In this document: in pieces, positions 39,860-48,404 of the stretch
Numbering within the stretch: the first letter of the stretch is position 1
How the letters are laid out: each line of letters begins with the position of its first letter
Position numbers and translations under genes: made by a program
The notes under the pieces: generated by a model
Database searches by the model: none
What the model was told of the DNA's origin: nothing
The model's input: the letters and a program-made list of their open reading frames with translations, nothing else
Source of the DNA: WAOL01 sp964399035
GTDB lineage: Archaea; Thermoproteota; Thermoprotei_A; Sulfolobales; NBVN01
DNA: 53,970 bases
Assembly (NCBI GenBank): GCA_964399035.1
Contig: CAYNPH010000052.1
Span: forward strand, 1 to 53,970
Direction of reading: 5' to 3'

Positions 39860-39891
39860 CGGCATGCCCGCCGCCCTCTGAGGGCATGCCG
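39860..39891. repeat. Perfect 10-bp stem hairpin inside the structured region
   Basis: CGGCATGCCC at 39860-39869 is the exact reverse complement of GGGCATGCCG at 39882-39891. The loop is 12 bases. Confidence 0.6.
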
Positions 39892-39968
39892 ATCCCCCTG
39901 ACGCTCACGCCTTTGCTGATGCTGGAAGGTACGGGCAGAATCCATGCAGTACTACGTACTGTTTCTGG

Positions 39969-39987
39969 GGCGCCGCTGGGCGGCGCC
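39969..39987. repeat. Right boundary hairpin / inverted repeat
   Basis: A perfect 8-bp GC stem with a 3-base TGG loop. It is the inverted counterpart of 39455-39473. It is followed 13 bases later by a T-run. Confidence 0.6.
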
Positions 39988-40000
39988 CAACGCAACATCC

Positions 40001-40005
40001 TTTTT
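40001..40005 (+). terminator. T-run after the last hairpin (possible plus-strand terminator)
   Basis: TTTTTCCCCT follows the GC hairpin ending at 39987. Archaeal RNA polymerase terminates at T-rich tracts, so this would give a plus-strand RNA a defined 3' end. The tract is short. Confidence 0.35.
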
Positions 40006-40029
40006 CCCCTCACACTACCTTAGGCTCCG

Positions 40030-40374
40030 TTACCGCTGACTACGTAAGTTTTCGGGCTTCCTCACCTCAAACCCTGTTCTGGCGTCGAAGAAGTATACTT
40101 CCTTGAAGTTCAGGGCCCGTAGCCTCTCCTCCATTGCTAGGAGCATCTTGCTCCAGATTGCCCAGTTTATCATTCTGCAGAAGTTGCATGAGGGGTCGCT
40201 CCCTGTCAGGTCAACGAAAACCGCTACCGCCTTACCATCCCTGCTTACGGTGACCTTCGCGATCACGCCTGAGTCTATGACGTTCACGTCGAATCCCGGT
40301 ACTTCAACTTCCTTTAGTGCCTCCACAGCCTCTCTTGCCTTGCGTTTCAGGTGGTCTATACTGGGTTCACGCAT
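40030..40374 (-). CDS. Small CxxC protein, possibly DUF59/MIP18-like
   Basis: 114 residues. The centre reads VIDSGVIAKVTVSRDGKAVA followed by VFVDLTGSDPSCNFCRMINW, faintly resembling DUF59 (PaaD/MIP18) proteins of Fe-S assembly, in which a beta hairpin leads to a metal-binding Cys. Here the Cys occurs as CNFC (about residues 63-66). The N-terminal 30 residues form a charged helix. The similarity is weak and my own reading. The start is ATG 40374. It stands alone, bordering the hairpin-dense region and divergent from the nitroreductase gene. Confidence 0.55.
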   Translation of the reverse strand: MREPSIDHLKRKAREAVEALKEVEVPGFDVNVIDSGVIAKVTVSRDGKAVAVFVDLTGSDPSCNFCRMINWAIWSKMLLAMEERLRALNFKEVYFFDARTGFEVRKPENLRSQR

Positions 40375-40480
40375 TGTTGGTGTCCGTTCCTTGGTGTGTC
40401 TTAGGGTTAATTAATGGGTGCTTTTGACGGGCACCACCGTTTTATAGCGGGCTCACTGAATTAACCTTGGTGACGCACTC

Positions 40481-41002
40481 ATGGAGCCTGAGAGGTGCTT
40501 GGAGCCCCTCCTAAGTAGGAGGAGCGTTAGGAGGTTTGAGGATAGGGAGGTTCCGGATGAGCTCCTGCTTAAGGCTGTGGACGTGGCTAGGCAAGCGCCC
40601 AGCGCTAAGAACAGTCAGCCGTGGCACTTCGTGATAGTGAAGGACAGGAGGACGCTTGATGAGCTATCCAAGATCCACGTCGGCGCCGCACCCTTAAGGA
40701 ACGCTAAGGCCGCGATAGTGGTGCTTGCCGACATTGAGGCATCCCCGCACTCCTACGTGGCTGACGCAGCGATAGCCGCTACCTACCTGTGGCTCGCCCT
40801 CCACTGCCTGGGCTTGGGCGCGGTCTGGATCCAGACGTTGAGGAACGTGGAGGAGGTTAGGGCGGCAGTGAAGGCGCCTGGGAAGTACGTCCCGGTAGCG
40901 ATATTCGCCGTTGGGTACCCGGCAGAGAAGCCCTCACCTAAGCCGAGGAAGGCTTTGGAGGAAGTAGTTAGCTTGGAGGAGTTCGGTAAGGGCTTAAAGT
41001 AA
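40481..41002 (+). CDS. Nitroreductase family flavoprotein
   Basis: 173 residues, matching short nitroreductase-like proteins. FMN-binding signatures are LLSRRSVRRFEDREVP near the start, ARQAPSAKNSQPWHFVIV, ADAAIAATYLWLALHCLGLG and AIFAVGYPAEKPSPKPR. These enzymes form FMN dimers and reduce nitro compounds, quinones or enones with NAD(P)H; a few remove halide or rearrange flavins. The physiological substrate here is unknown. GGTGA stands eight bases before ATG 40481. It converges with the aminotransferase gene. Confidence 0.9.
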   Translation: MEPERCLEPLLSRRSVRRFEDREVPDELLLKAVDVARQAPSAKNSQPWHFVIVKDRRTLDELSKIHVGAAPLRNAKAAIVVLADIEASPHSYVADAAIAATYLWLALHCLGLGAVWIQTLRNVEEVRAAVKAPGKYVPVAIFAVGYPAEKPSPKPRKALEEVVSLEEFGKGLK

Positions 41003-41033
41003 TTTTTAAATGCCTAGGGCCCGTAGCGACGTC

Positions 41034-41969
41034 TCACCCGCTTTGGAACCCCACCCTAGTTACCCAGTGAGAGTACTCCGGTATCCTGCCCCTCACGACG
41101 TCCTCGTATAGCTTCTGAAGCTTCCTAGTCACCTCCCCCGGCTTGCCGTCACCTATCTTCACGCCGTCAACCTCAACAACTGGCGTTACCTCCGCCGCGG
41201 TGCCGGCGAAGAATGCTTCATCAGCCGTTAGGAACTCGCCGAGGGCTATGTCCCTCTCAACCACGTCAATGCCTAGTTCCTCCTTGAGTAGCTTCATGAT
41301 CGTGTCCCTGGTTATGCCTATGAGGATAGGTGAGTTCGTTGGGGGCGTGTGGGCGGTGCCGCTCTTGATCATGAAGACGTTCTCGGCCGACCCCTCAACC
41401 ACGAAGCCTCTTTCATCCAGCAGTAAGGCCTCGTCGAAGCCCCTCGCCTTGGCTTGGAGTGAGGTTAGGTAGGCCAGCACGTAGTGTCCTCCCGCCTTCG
41501 CGGGAACGGGCATCACGTCCTGCGGGGCCCTCCTCCACCCGGACACCGTTACCTTAGCTCCGACCTCGTACGCCTTACCCAGGAACTTACCCCACTTGAG
41601 GACACCTATGGCGACACTTAACTCCCTGCTGGAGGGCACCAACGAGAGCTCCTGTAGGTTTATGAAGCCTATGGGGCGCACGTAGTAGTCGCTGGGCCCG
41701 TTAGCCCTCACGGTCTCAACCACCGCGTCGCACAGCTCCTTAAGGCTGTAGGGTACTGTGAAGCCGTATATCTTGGCTGACTCAATGAAGCGCTTCATGT
41801 GCTCCTCGAGCCTGAAGACGCCGACGTCCCCGTCATCCAGTAGGTACGCCCTAATGCCCTCGAAGACCGAGGTCCCGTAGTGCAGGCTTTGAGTCATTAC
41901 GTGAATCTTCGCCTCGCCCCACTCGACGAGCTTCCCGTCGAACCATATCCACTTACCCCATTCCGGCAC
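41034..41969 (-). CDS. ilvE: Branched-chain amino-acid aminotransferase
   Basis: About 311 residues, fold-type IV PLP enzyme that converts Val, Leu and Ile to their 2-oxo acids and back. Conserved parts: IWFDGKLVEWGEAKIHVMTQSLHYG (positions about 8-32), SVFEGIRAY, the PLP lysine in PVPAKAGGHYVLAYL (Lys158), EALLLDERGFVVEGSAENVF, ITRDTIMKLLKEELGIDVVER and the C-terminal FFAGTAAEVTPVVEVDG. Length is standard. GTG 41969 is preferred because GGGGTG lies six bases upstream; GTG 41978 is the alternative. It is a single gene. Confidence 0.93.
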   Translation of the reverse strand: MPEWGKWIWFDGKLVEWGEAKIHVMTQSLHYGTSVFEGIRAYLLDDGDVGVFRLEEHMKRFIESAKIYGFTVPYSLKELCDAVVETVRANGPSDYYVRPIGFINLQELSLVPSSRELSVAIGVLKWGKFLGKAYEVGAKVTVSGWRRAPQDVMPVPAKAGGHYVLAYLTSLQAKARGFDEALLLDERGFVVEGSAENVFMIKSGTAHTPPTNSPILIGITRDTIMKLLKEELGIDVVERDIALGEFLTADEAFFAGTAAEVTPVVEVDGVKIGDGKPGEVTRKLQKLYEDVVRGRIPEYSHWVTRVGFQSG

Positions 41970-42097
41970 GTCACGCACCCCGCGGGAGAACCCCGCCTAA
42001 TTAGACGTATGTTAGGGTCTCTCCCGGGGGAAATAAAAAGCTATTCGTTAATATACCTGCTTAAGCGGTAAGTATTCGCTGTGCTTGATGGGAAGCG

Positions 42098-42502
42098 CTA
42101 AAAGCCTACTAAGGTAGGTTTGCGGGGCTCCCTTAAGTTAGGGCAGAGGGCACGCATGAGTTTCTTTATATCCTCCAGCGCCTCCAACGCGTCCGTGTTC
42201 GAGTTAATCATTGCTGAGTCCCTGTAAACCTCGAGCACGTACTCCCTATCATCCTCCAGCTCTATCCTGAGGTAAACCATGTCGAGGTCATGCCCCCTGT
42301 AGTTGAGGGTTCCGAAAGCTATGCTCACGCCCCTAACCTCGGAGCCAAGCACGTTGGAGATGAAGTCAATTAGCTTCCGCATCCCTTCCTCGCTTCGCGA
42401 CTTAAGCGCGTGGAGAACCCTCCCTTCCTCACCCTCCTCGAATTGAAGGATGGCGTACGAGCGCGGGATATCCGTGAAGTGGTATACGCTGAGCTTCAAC
42501 AC
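42098..42502 (-). CDS. Orphan protein of unknown function
   Basis: 134 residues, alpha/beta in appearance. The beginning (MLKLSVYHFTDIPRSYAILQF) and middle (DLDMVYLRIELEDDREYVLEVY) look like beta strands flanking a helix (ALKSRSEEGMRKLIDFISNVL). A single Cys lies near the C-terminus. No family is recognised and no active-site pattern is evident. TTG 42502 is the first start codon in frame. It is 50 bases downstream of the glycosyltransferase gene in the same direction, so co-transcription is possible. Confidence 0.5.
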   Translation of the reverse strand: MLKLSVYHFTDIPRSYAILQFEEGEEGRVLHALKSRSEEGMRKLIDFISNVLGSEVRGVSIAFGTLNYRGHDLDMVYLRIELEDDREYVLEVYRDSAMINSNTDALEALEDIKKLMRALCPNLREPRKPTLVGF

Positions 42503-42551
42503 CCGTTACCTGATTGAAGTAGGGTCTTCACAGTATATCAAAACTTTGGTG

Positions 42552-43955
42552 CTACGGGAGCTTAAAGACCTCGAAGAACCTGCCTTCATAAACCACCCTA
42601 GCCACTGGGGGCGGGTGAGGTCCTCTAAGGGTGGTCACGACGTACGCCCCGGAACCCGGGGGAGGCGGTCTCTTAAGGATGACGTACTCGCCGTAGTGGA
42701 GGGCTTCGAACCAATACCTAACCCCTACGTGGGGGACGAAGACCTCGGAGCCTTTAGGTACGTAGTGGTTGAGCGTCTTAAGCTCATCTATCGCTGGCGG
42801 AGGGAGGCTGGGCCCGAGCACGTGGGCAGCTACGGAAGCGCCGAGCACCGCCACCGCCAGAAAGAAGCCTAGGAACACGTGAGCGAACTTAACCGCCCTC
42901 CTCCCCGCGCCCGCGGTCACTGCTGTGAGGGCTAGCGGCACGAATAGGCAGGAAGCTAACCTTAACCTGAAACCCCACCCAGCAGGGTACGCGGGCACGT
43001 TAAGCACCGCTAAAGCAACCGCTGAGAGTAGGGCGACGTACCTCAACCTCAGGTCCTTCCTGAGGATCGCCGTAACCAACGAGGTGAGGGCAAGTAAGTA
43101 CATCATGCCGTAGTACAGCGCCGGCTCAACACACGCGAAAGAAGGTGAAGCCCTACTATTAGGGGATGGTTTAACGAGGCCATGCCCAAAACCGCCGCCC
43201 AACCCACGAGCCCCCACAGCACTCAGGAACTCGCTGAACCTCCTCAGATCGCCCCCAATTAGCGGAGGCCATGCTAGGGTAGCGACAGTTAATGCGACGA
43301 GTGCTAGGAGGGCGGGCAGTGCCGGATCCCTGACTAATGAGCGTGCGTCCCTACGATGTTGAATTAGTAGTACCGTGAGGTACGTTATGATCGCAACCCA
43401 CGCTAACGCAAAACCCATCACGTGCGTTAATGACGCGCATATCGCCGCAACTACCCCTAACGCTGCCCTAGCACGGCACCCTAACGAGTCATTAATCAGT
43501 GCGTAAGCGAGCAACACGATAAACAGGAAGGAAACGCTGTTCTTAATGAAGTCCGTCTCAAGCCTCAACGTCTGAGGCCACACAACGTACGTCAAAGCAA
43601 GCAAGGCAGGCACGATCACCTCACCCGCGAGCAACCTGCGGGCAACACAGTAGATTAGAACCGCAGTAACCGCCGTGAAGAACGAAACGCCAACCTTCAA
43701 TCCGAAACCCGGGTCCCCGAAGAAGGCATCGGTAACACGCTCGAACGGGTAAAGAAGGAGAAACACAAGCGGAGGGTCCGGGTACTCCAACTCAAGGCGA
43801 TCCCTCAAGCTAAGGTACTGAACCAAGTAGTATGGCCCGTCTATGCCGTACACGTACGGCTCAAGCGTGTAAACCCAGAGCGTAAAGGAAAACGCCGCGA
43901 CAGCAACGACCACCAACATAAACCTCCCTAAGAACCCCGCACGCCTAACGCCCAC
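42552..43955 (-). CDS. Polytopic GT-C-type glycosyltransferase-like membrane protein
   Basis: About 467 residues with roughly ten to twelve hydrophobic helices. The first extracytoplasmic loop carries YGIDGPYYLVQYLSL, where an acidic residue typical of dolichyl-phosphate-sugar-dependent GT-C enzymes would sit, and LEYPDPPLVFLLLYPFE. Helix-loop blocks such as LLALTYVVWPQTLRLETDFIK resemble the PMT/ArnT group. The soluble C-terminal part (residues about 400-467) is short. It probably moves a sugar from a lipid carrier onto a lipid or surface protein, which fits the many tethered surface proteins here. GTG 43955 follows GGAGA at five bases; an in-frame start at 44000 would only add residues before the first helix. 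Confidence 0.62.
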   Translation of the reverse strand: MGVRRAGFLGRFMLVVVAVAAFSFTLWVYTLEPYVYGIDGPYYLVQYLSLRDRLELEYPDPPLVFLLLYPFERVTDAFFGDPGFGLKVGVSFFTAVTAVLIYCVARRLLAGEVIVPALLALTYVVWPQTLRLETDFIKNSVSFLFIVLLAYALINDSLGCRARAALGVVAAICASLTHVMGFALAWVAIITYLTVLLIQHRRDARSLVRDPALPALLALVALTVATLAWPPLIGGDLRRFSEFLSAVGARGLGGGFGHGLVKPSPNSRASPSFACVEPALYYGMMYLLALTSLVTAILRKDLRLRYVALLSAVALAVLNVPAYPAGWGFRLRLASCLFVPLALTAVTAGAGRRAVKFAHVFLGFFLAVAVLGASVAAHVLGPSLPPPAIDELKTLNHYVPKGSEVFVPHVGVRYWFEALHYGEYVILKRPPPPGSGAYVVTTLRGPHPPPVARVVYEGRFFEVFKLP

Positions 43956-44155
43956 ATCAATCTCCGCCACTAAAGTAAGCGCAAGCAAAGATAAGGGCAA
44001 CCCTTGAAAAACAGCACCAACTCCAAATCCAACTCAACGCGTAAGCCCGCACATAAATACACGCAAGCCTTACCCCTTGATCCGCAACAACTCCCCAAGC
44101 CAGTTACAAGTTTAGTAAAGAGTTAGAGCTATTGTTACTGAGACCGCCTGCTTCC

Positions 44156-45754
44156 CTACCACGGAGAGTAATCCTCAGTATCAAACAACATTAGCTTGAG
44201 GTGCGCATACGTCCCGTCAATGCAGACCTCGTCCCTAGACACGTAAGAGGTTAAGCTCACGAAATAGTCCGAATACTTGACCTCATTGCACACGTCAGCA
44301 ATAATGGTTTCTGTGTGCGCCTCCTTAACACCGAAACCTATCCCAGCATCTACAGGGAAGTAAGACGGGAGCTTGGGATCCTTTACGATCATCGCTACTA
44401 GGTCAGCTATATCTACACCTACGTAGTTTTCGGTGTTCGCGCTACTAGAGTAGAAGTACGTTGCCTCGCCCGTGCCTGAGGCTGTTTCCCCTGGTTGAGC
44501 ATGTTCTTTGGTTAGGTCCCAGTACTTGTCCCATCCTGCCCCGTCCCCCACGACGTCATCTATGCTGTAACTGTACGGGGCTGTCCAGCGCTGACCATCG
44601 TACCTAACGTTAATGTCCATTAACGTGGCGTTCGCCGTCGTGTCGGTGGGTACATAGTCTTCCTCTGGGCACCAAGGTTCGTCGTTCTCGCAAAAGGCAT
44701 CGTACTCCCTGAATAAGCCTAGGGTGGCTGAACCCTTAAAACCGACCACGATCGTCGCGTCATCAGTGAAGGAAGGCTTCTCCCGAGACCACCTACTATT
44801 GAAGAAGTGTTTGTAGTATGTGAAGCTAAAGTCCTCGAGAGTCTCAACGCTCTCGTAAGAGATTTGAAATGCGTTGCTTAGCTTAATTCCTGCGTATACT
44901 TTAAAGTAAGCCGATGTCCTCTCCTGGAAGTTGAATGAGAGGCTAATCTCAAAGACTGCTTGTGGATCTGTGTAGTACCCGTAGGGTATTCTTAGCGCTA
45001 TGATCGGTATTAACGTGTTTTCTAGGTGCGCGTATTCCTTCTCTAGTCTCCATTCAACGCAGTAGACGAAGTTTTCCGGTCTGCCGTGGAGTGGTACGCA
45101 GTTAGGGCCTATGGTGTTCTGGGGGCTGAGGTTTAGGCTGGTTTGCGGTCTTGTGGTTGCGTTAGTGCTTATGGGCTTTGGAGTGTTCGTGACTTTGATT
45201 CTTGTTGGTTTTATTGATTTTGTGTTGATGGTGATCGTTATTGAGTTCATTGTGTATCCCTTGCTTAGTGCTGACGGATTTAGAGGTATGGTCGTTACGT
45301 AGGGGTAACTAACGTAGTCCCCGCTACCCGTTTTCCTTATGATGTTTATGAATGCTATTAAGCTGGTTTCAAACCCCTCTATGCTTCCCAACTTGCCCCT
45401 CCATGCCGGTATGATTTCCTTCGTGAACTTCATTACGTATCGCTGTGGTAGGATTAGCGTGTTGCCTAGGTTACCTGCGCTACCGACGTAACGTACTCTA
45501 GCGTTAGGCATCACCGCAAATAAGTTGATTATGACGCCGTCGATGCGGTGCCCGGACAGATCCTTCACCCTAAGCAACGGTAGTCTGCTTGACAGGAATG
45601 GCGGGTTGCGGACGTACGTAACGGTGACTCCTTCACCCGGGAACGCCTCAACGTACCGGTTGCTTATGATGGGGCTTAGCAACGCTGCCAGTAGGCAGGC
45701 CATGAGCAGGGCAATGATTAGGCATGCTGTCTGTACGTCCTTACGTATATTCAT
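44156..45754 (-). CDS. Large orphan membrane-anchored extracellular protein
   Basis: About 532 residues. ATG 45754 is followed by DVQTACLIIALLMACLLAALL, a signal or anchor helix. The ectodomain has no family I know: beta-rich segments, a Thr/Pro/Asn-rich linker near residues 190-230, and several paired cysteines (for example CVPLHGRPENFVYC and FCENDEPWC) that could form disulphides. Aromatic and acidic residues are frequent. The base composition, especially 45100-45300, is more A+T-rich and its codons differ from the neighbours, which may mark transfer. The TATA box CTTAAATAC (about 45795) supports the chosen start; the frame is open 30 codons further upstream. The role is unknown; a surface-layer or adhesion component is a guess. 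Confidence 0.55.
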   Translation of the reverse strand: MNIRKDVQTACLIIALLMACLLAALLSPIISNRYVEAFPGEGVTVTYVRNPPFLSSRLPLLRVKDLSGHRIDGVIINLFAVMPNARVRYVGSAGNLGNTLILPQRYVMKFTKEIIPAWRGKLGSIEGFETSLIAFINIIRKTGSGDYVSYPYVTTIPLNPSALSKGYTMNSITITINTKSIKPTRIKVTNTPKPISTNATTRPQTSLNLSPQNTIGPNCVPLHGRPENFVYCVEWRLEKEYAHLENTLIPIIALRIPYGYYTDPQAVFEISLSFNFQERTSAYFKVYAGIKLSNAFQISYESVETLEDFSFTYYKHFFNSRWSREKPSFTDDATIVVGFKGSATLGLFREYDAFCENDEPWCPEEDYVPTDTTANATLMDINVRYDGQRWTAPYSYSIDDVVGDGAGWDKYWDLTKEHAQPGETASGTGEATYFYSSSANTENYVGVDIADLVAMIVKDPKLPSYFPVDAGIGFGVKEAHTETIIADVCNEVKYSDYFVSLTSYVSRDEVCIDGTYAHLKLMLFDTEDYSPW

Positions 45755-45892
45755 GTGGGGTACCGAGTCTAATTGTAGAGAAGCCGTATTTAAGTATGAA
45801 TTAACTTGCATTTTGGGGATTAGATACAACAAATAAGGGCTCACGCATATTGATCAATGTCCATTATTATTTATTTAATTACGATTACGGTG

Positions 45893-46777
45893 CTACTTGA
45901 CGTAGGGGCTGGACCTTATTACTAGCCATACGCCGAGTATTGTTAGGGTCATCCCCACGACTACGTTTGCCGGCGGTACCTGGCCTAAGACCGCGGCGGC
46001 GAGTATTGATGCGCCAGCAGGCTCTCCTAAAGCTACGGACGTAACTACGTGGGCCGGCATCTTCTTCAGTAAGTAGTTCATAAGGGTGTGCCCGCCCATC
46101 ATGGGTACGGCTGCGAGGGCGAGTAGGTAGGGCCACGCCTCAGGCCTCGCAGGAGTCAGCCGCACGCCCGCTAGGGTGGATGCGGGCAGTAACCATGCGG
46201 CCGCCGAGCCGTAAGCCAGTAGCGTGTATTGGGCTAGGTTCATTCCAGAGGACCTTAAGTAGCCTCCCAGGCTGAAGTACCCTGCGGCGGCGAAGGCACC
46301 CACTATCGCTAGCGCCGAGCCCAGCGGCCATGATGCCTTAACGCCGTGACCCACGAGCCCGTTGTAAAGGGCTATTATAACCCCGCCTAACGCGATTAGG
46401 AGGCCCGCAACCTCCTCCCGCCTTACCTTAACGTGCATTACGGCGTTACCTATCAAGGCTGAGATTGCCGGGTATGTCACCACGAGGGTTGTTGAGAGGG
46501 CCACACTGATTAGGTGGAGTGACTCCATCCACGTCACGAAGTGCAGTGCTAGGAGGGCCCCCGCGGTTACTGAGGCTATGAGGTTGCGGGGGCTCAACCG
46601 CGTGTTGAGCTTAGTGCGCGTTACGAGGGCGGAGAGCGCCAGTAGCGGGAGGCTTAGGGTTAGCCTCCAGAACGCGCACACCCATGCGGACTCGCCGGAA
46701 AGCAGGATAAGTATTGATGACACAGATATGCTGACCCATATGACCGCAAGTGACGTTACCAGTAAGGCTTTCCTCAA
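45893..46777 (-). CDS. EamA/DMT superfamily transporter
   Basis: 294 residues with ten hydrophobic helices in two repeats, the classical drug/metabolite transporter layout. Recognisable pieces are the opening LLVTSLAVIWVSISVSSILIL, the end of the first repeat (LLIALGGVIIALYN) and of the second (ILAAAVLGQVPPANVVVGMTLTIL), which match the EamA boundary pattern. Members export amino acids, nucleotides or sugars, or act as exchangers. TTG 46777 has GGAG seven bases upstream. It is probably a single gene, about 70 bases after the AIM24 gene in the same direction. Confidence 0.88.
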   Translation of the reverse strand: MRKALLVTSLAVIWVSISVSSILILLSGESAWVCAFWRLTLSLPLLALSALVTRTKLNTRLSPRNLIASVTAGALLALHFVTWMESLHLISVALSTTLVVTYPAISALIGNAVMHVKVRREEVAGLLIALGGVIIALYNGLVGHGVKASWPLGSALAIVGAFAAAGYFSLGGYLRSSGMNLAQYTLLAYGSAAAWLLPASTLAGVRLTPARPEAWPYLLALAAVPMMGGHTLMNYLLKKMPAHVVTSVALGEPAGASILAAAVLGQVPPANVVVGMTLTILGVWLVIRSSPYVK

Positions 46778-46843
46778 AGCGAGGCTCCGGTGTTAATGAT
46801 TGGGTGCAACTAAAAATTTAGGTGTGTGGCTGATTTACCCCAG

Positions 46844-47506
46844 CTACTTAGCCCTCTCAAGCAACCTTATAAGCTCGGATGACCGCGTGCTCACGTACAC
46901 GGTGCCGGGGCCCTCAACCTCCATCACTAACCCTTCACCGCCGAGGATCGCGGACTTCAGTCCGCCGAACTTCCTGACCTTCCACCTGACGCTCTGCGTC
47001 ATGGCTACGAAGTGGAAGTTATCTATTATCGTTCTCTCCCCAGGCGCTAGGTCTATCCTCTCTATGCCTCCGTAGCTCGAGACCCAAACCCCGCCGACGC
47101 CCTCCGCCTTGAGCCACACTAAGCCTCCGCCGCCAGCCAGTAACCCTTTGAAGCCCCTCCAAGCAACGCTTATGTTCACGTTCCCGTGGCTGGCTAGGTA
47201 GGATGTGTCAGCTATTATGAGTGGGTTCGACCCGTCGAGCTGGAAATACGATATGTCCCCCGGGAACTTAGGCGCTATCCAGACTTCGGAGGGTCCCTCC
47301 GCTATGAACGTGTTGAGCCAGACGGACTCCCCACCAGCTATGGCCCTCATTAACGCCCGGCCTAGGCCCCCCGTATGTGTCTTAATCCTTACGGGCCCCC
47401 TCATCACGGCCATCGCTCCGGGTTCCGCCGTGAGTTCCTCGCCCGGGGACTCCAGGTATACTTTAAGGAGAGAGTACGACGGTTTACAAACCACTTCCCA
47501 TCTCAT
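46844..47506 (-). CDS. AIM24/TIGR00266 family protein
   Basis: 220 residues. A beta-rich protein with the features of the TIGR00266/AIM24 family: LESPGEELTAEPGAMAVMRG early on, GGLGRALMRAIAGGESVWLN in the centre, GDISYFQLDGSNPLIIADTSYLA, and the glycine-rich close GGEGLVMEVEGPGTVYVSTRS. Many members are about this size. The yeast relative AIM24 affects mitochondrial organisation; the role in prokaryotes is unclear. The start is ATG 47506, giving MRWEV as in many relatives. It lies upstream of the EamA gene, possibly in one transcript. Confidence 0.88.
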   Translation of the reverse strand: MRWEVVCKPSYSLLKVYLESPGEELTAEPGAMAVMRGPVRIKTHTGGLGRALMRAIAGGESVWLNTFIAEGPSEVWIAPKFPGDISYFQLDGSNPLIIADTSYLASHGNVNISVAWRGFKGLLAGGGGLVWLKAEGVGGVWVSSYGGIERIDLAPGERTIIDNFHFVAMTQSVRWKVRKFGGLKSAILGGEGLVMEVEGPGTVYVSTRSSELIRLLERAK

Positions 47507-47704
47507 GTAGAGACCCACTTCAATTTACTCATAATCTAGTATTAAGTGTTCGACGTTAACTCGTTAAACAAGGTGCGCCATGGCGTTAGGTAATCTTACG
47601 TCACGTGATCAAGCGTTCTCAGCTTGAATTAAGGTGTCACGCACTTCCCCTCAGCACTAGCCCCCTACTTTTCACCCGTACTTGCTCAGAGGGGCTTAGC
47701 TAAG

Positions 47705-48253
47705 CTACGGCGCCTTCACGTACTCGTACCTCACCACGTAAGTGTCGCCACCAGCGTGGAGCAGCACCGGGTTCTCCTCCTTGAATACCGTCTTGAAGTA
47801 CCTGCTGTCCGCCACGACCCTTAGGGCTTCGAACGTGAGTATCGCGTGGTCAGGGTACTTGAGCTCGTCGCGTAGGACTGCCTCGATGTAGGCGGCCGCC
47901 CCGTCGATGTGCGGGGTTGAGACAGCTCTGGAGGGGACTAGCTGGAAACCCGCCTTAATCAGCTTGTCTGGAACCTCCCTTCCCGACACGCGGCCAACGT
48001 AGTGGACGGCGGTGTAGGCGTCCGCGGGCAGTATGTTTATCGTTGCCTCGCCCGATTCCTTAACGTACTCGTAGGTTAACCTGCTGTACGCGAGTGATAA
48101 CGCTATTATTGGCGGATCCACGTTCACCGGCGTTATCCATGAGACAGCACACCCGTTTACCCTGCCCTCCTCCGACCTGGAGATCACGATTACCGCCGGT
48201 CTCGGGTGAAGCACCCTCATCGCCTGCCAGCCCTTGAGTTCCACCTCAACCAT
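47705..48253 (-). CDS. Flavin reductase-like FMN-binding protein
   Basis: 182 residues with the split-barrel flavin reductase domain: LHPRPAVIVISRSEEGRVNG, the FMN-binding CAVSWITPVNVDPPIIALSL and later EATINILPADAYTAVHYVGR. Such proteins reduce FMN/FAD with NAD(P)H for monooxygenases or act as flavoredoxins. No oxygenase partner is visible. ATG 48253 lies behind GAGGTAGTGA. The gap to the AIM24 gene downstream is about 200 bases, so it is probably independent. Confidence 0.9.
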   Translation of the reverse strand: MVEVELKGWQAMRVLHPRPAVIVISRSEEGRVNGCAVSWITPVNVDPPIIALSLAYSRLTYEYVKESGEATINILPADAYTAVHYVGRVSGREVPDKLIKAGFQLVPSRAVSTPHIDGAAAYIEAVLRDELKYPDHAILTFEALRVVADSRYFKTVFKEENPVLLHAGGDTYVVRYEYVKAP

Positions 48254-48404
48254 CACTCACTACCTCACACATCATTTCTGCTATTGAGTACGCGTAAAAA
48301 AGGTAAAGACTCTTGAGCGGTGTGGGGGGATCAGATAAAGGAATTGTCTTCATCCCACCCGGTCTGGCCGGGGAGTACTCATCACTTATCCTGAGGGGAA
48401 CCCT

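Larger units (their letters stand above)
39434..40005. ncRNA. Hairpin-dense gene-free region; candidate large structured RNA or small mobile element
   Basis: About 570 bases without a convincing gene. Inverted repeats seen in order: CTCTG/CAGAG 39434-39446; GGCGCCGC-CCA-GCGGCGTC 39455-39473; TCCCCG/CGGGGA 39486-39504; GCGGGG/CCCCGC 39523-39541; GGGG/CCCC 39705-39716; CCGCCC/GGGCGG 39772-39789; ATACGTG/CACGTAT 39800-39828; GGGG/CCCC 39844-39854; CGGCATGCCC/GGGCATGCCG 39860-39891; CAGTAC/GTACTG 39947-39961; GGCGCCGC-TGG-GCGGCGCC 39969-39987. The outermost GC hairpins match each other in inverted orientation at 18 of 19 bases, so they could pair over long range or be terminal inverted repeats. 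A T-run at 40001-40005 favours transcription on the plus strand. I could not match the conserved parts of RNase P or SRP RNA by eye. Confidence 0.5.

Noticed and set aside
39800..39945. RNase P RNA, from GGAAGACC and CAGAATCC strings on the plus strand
   Set aside because: The two strings cannot form the P4 helix, and the distance between them is too short. No other conserved RNase P blocks were seen.
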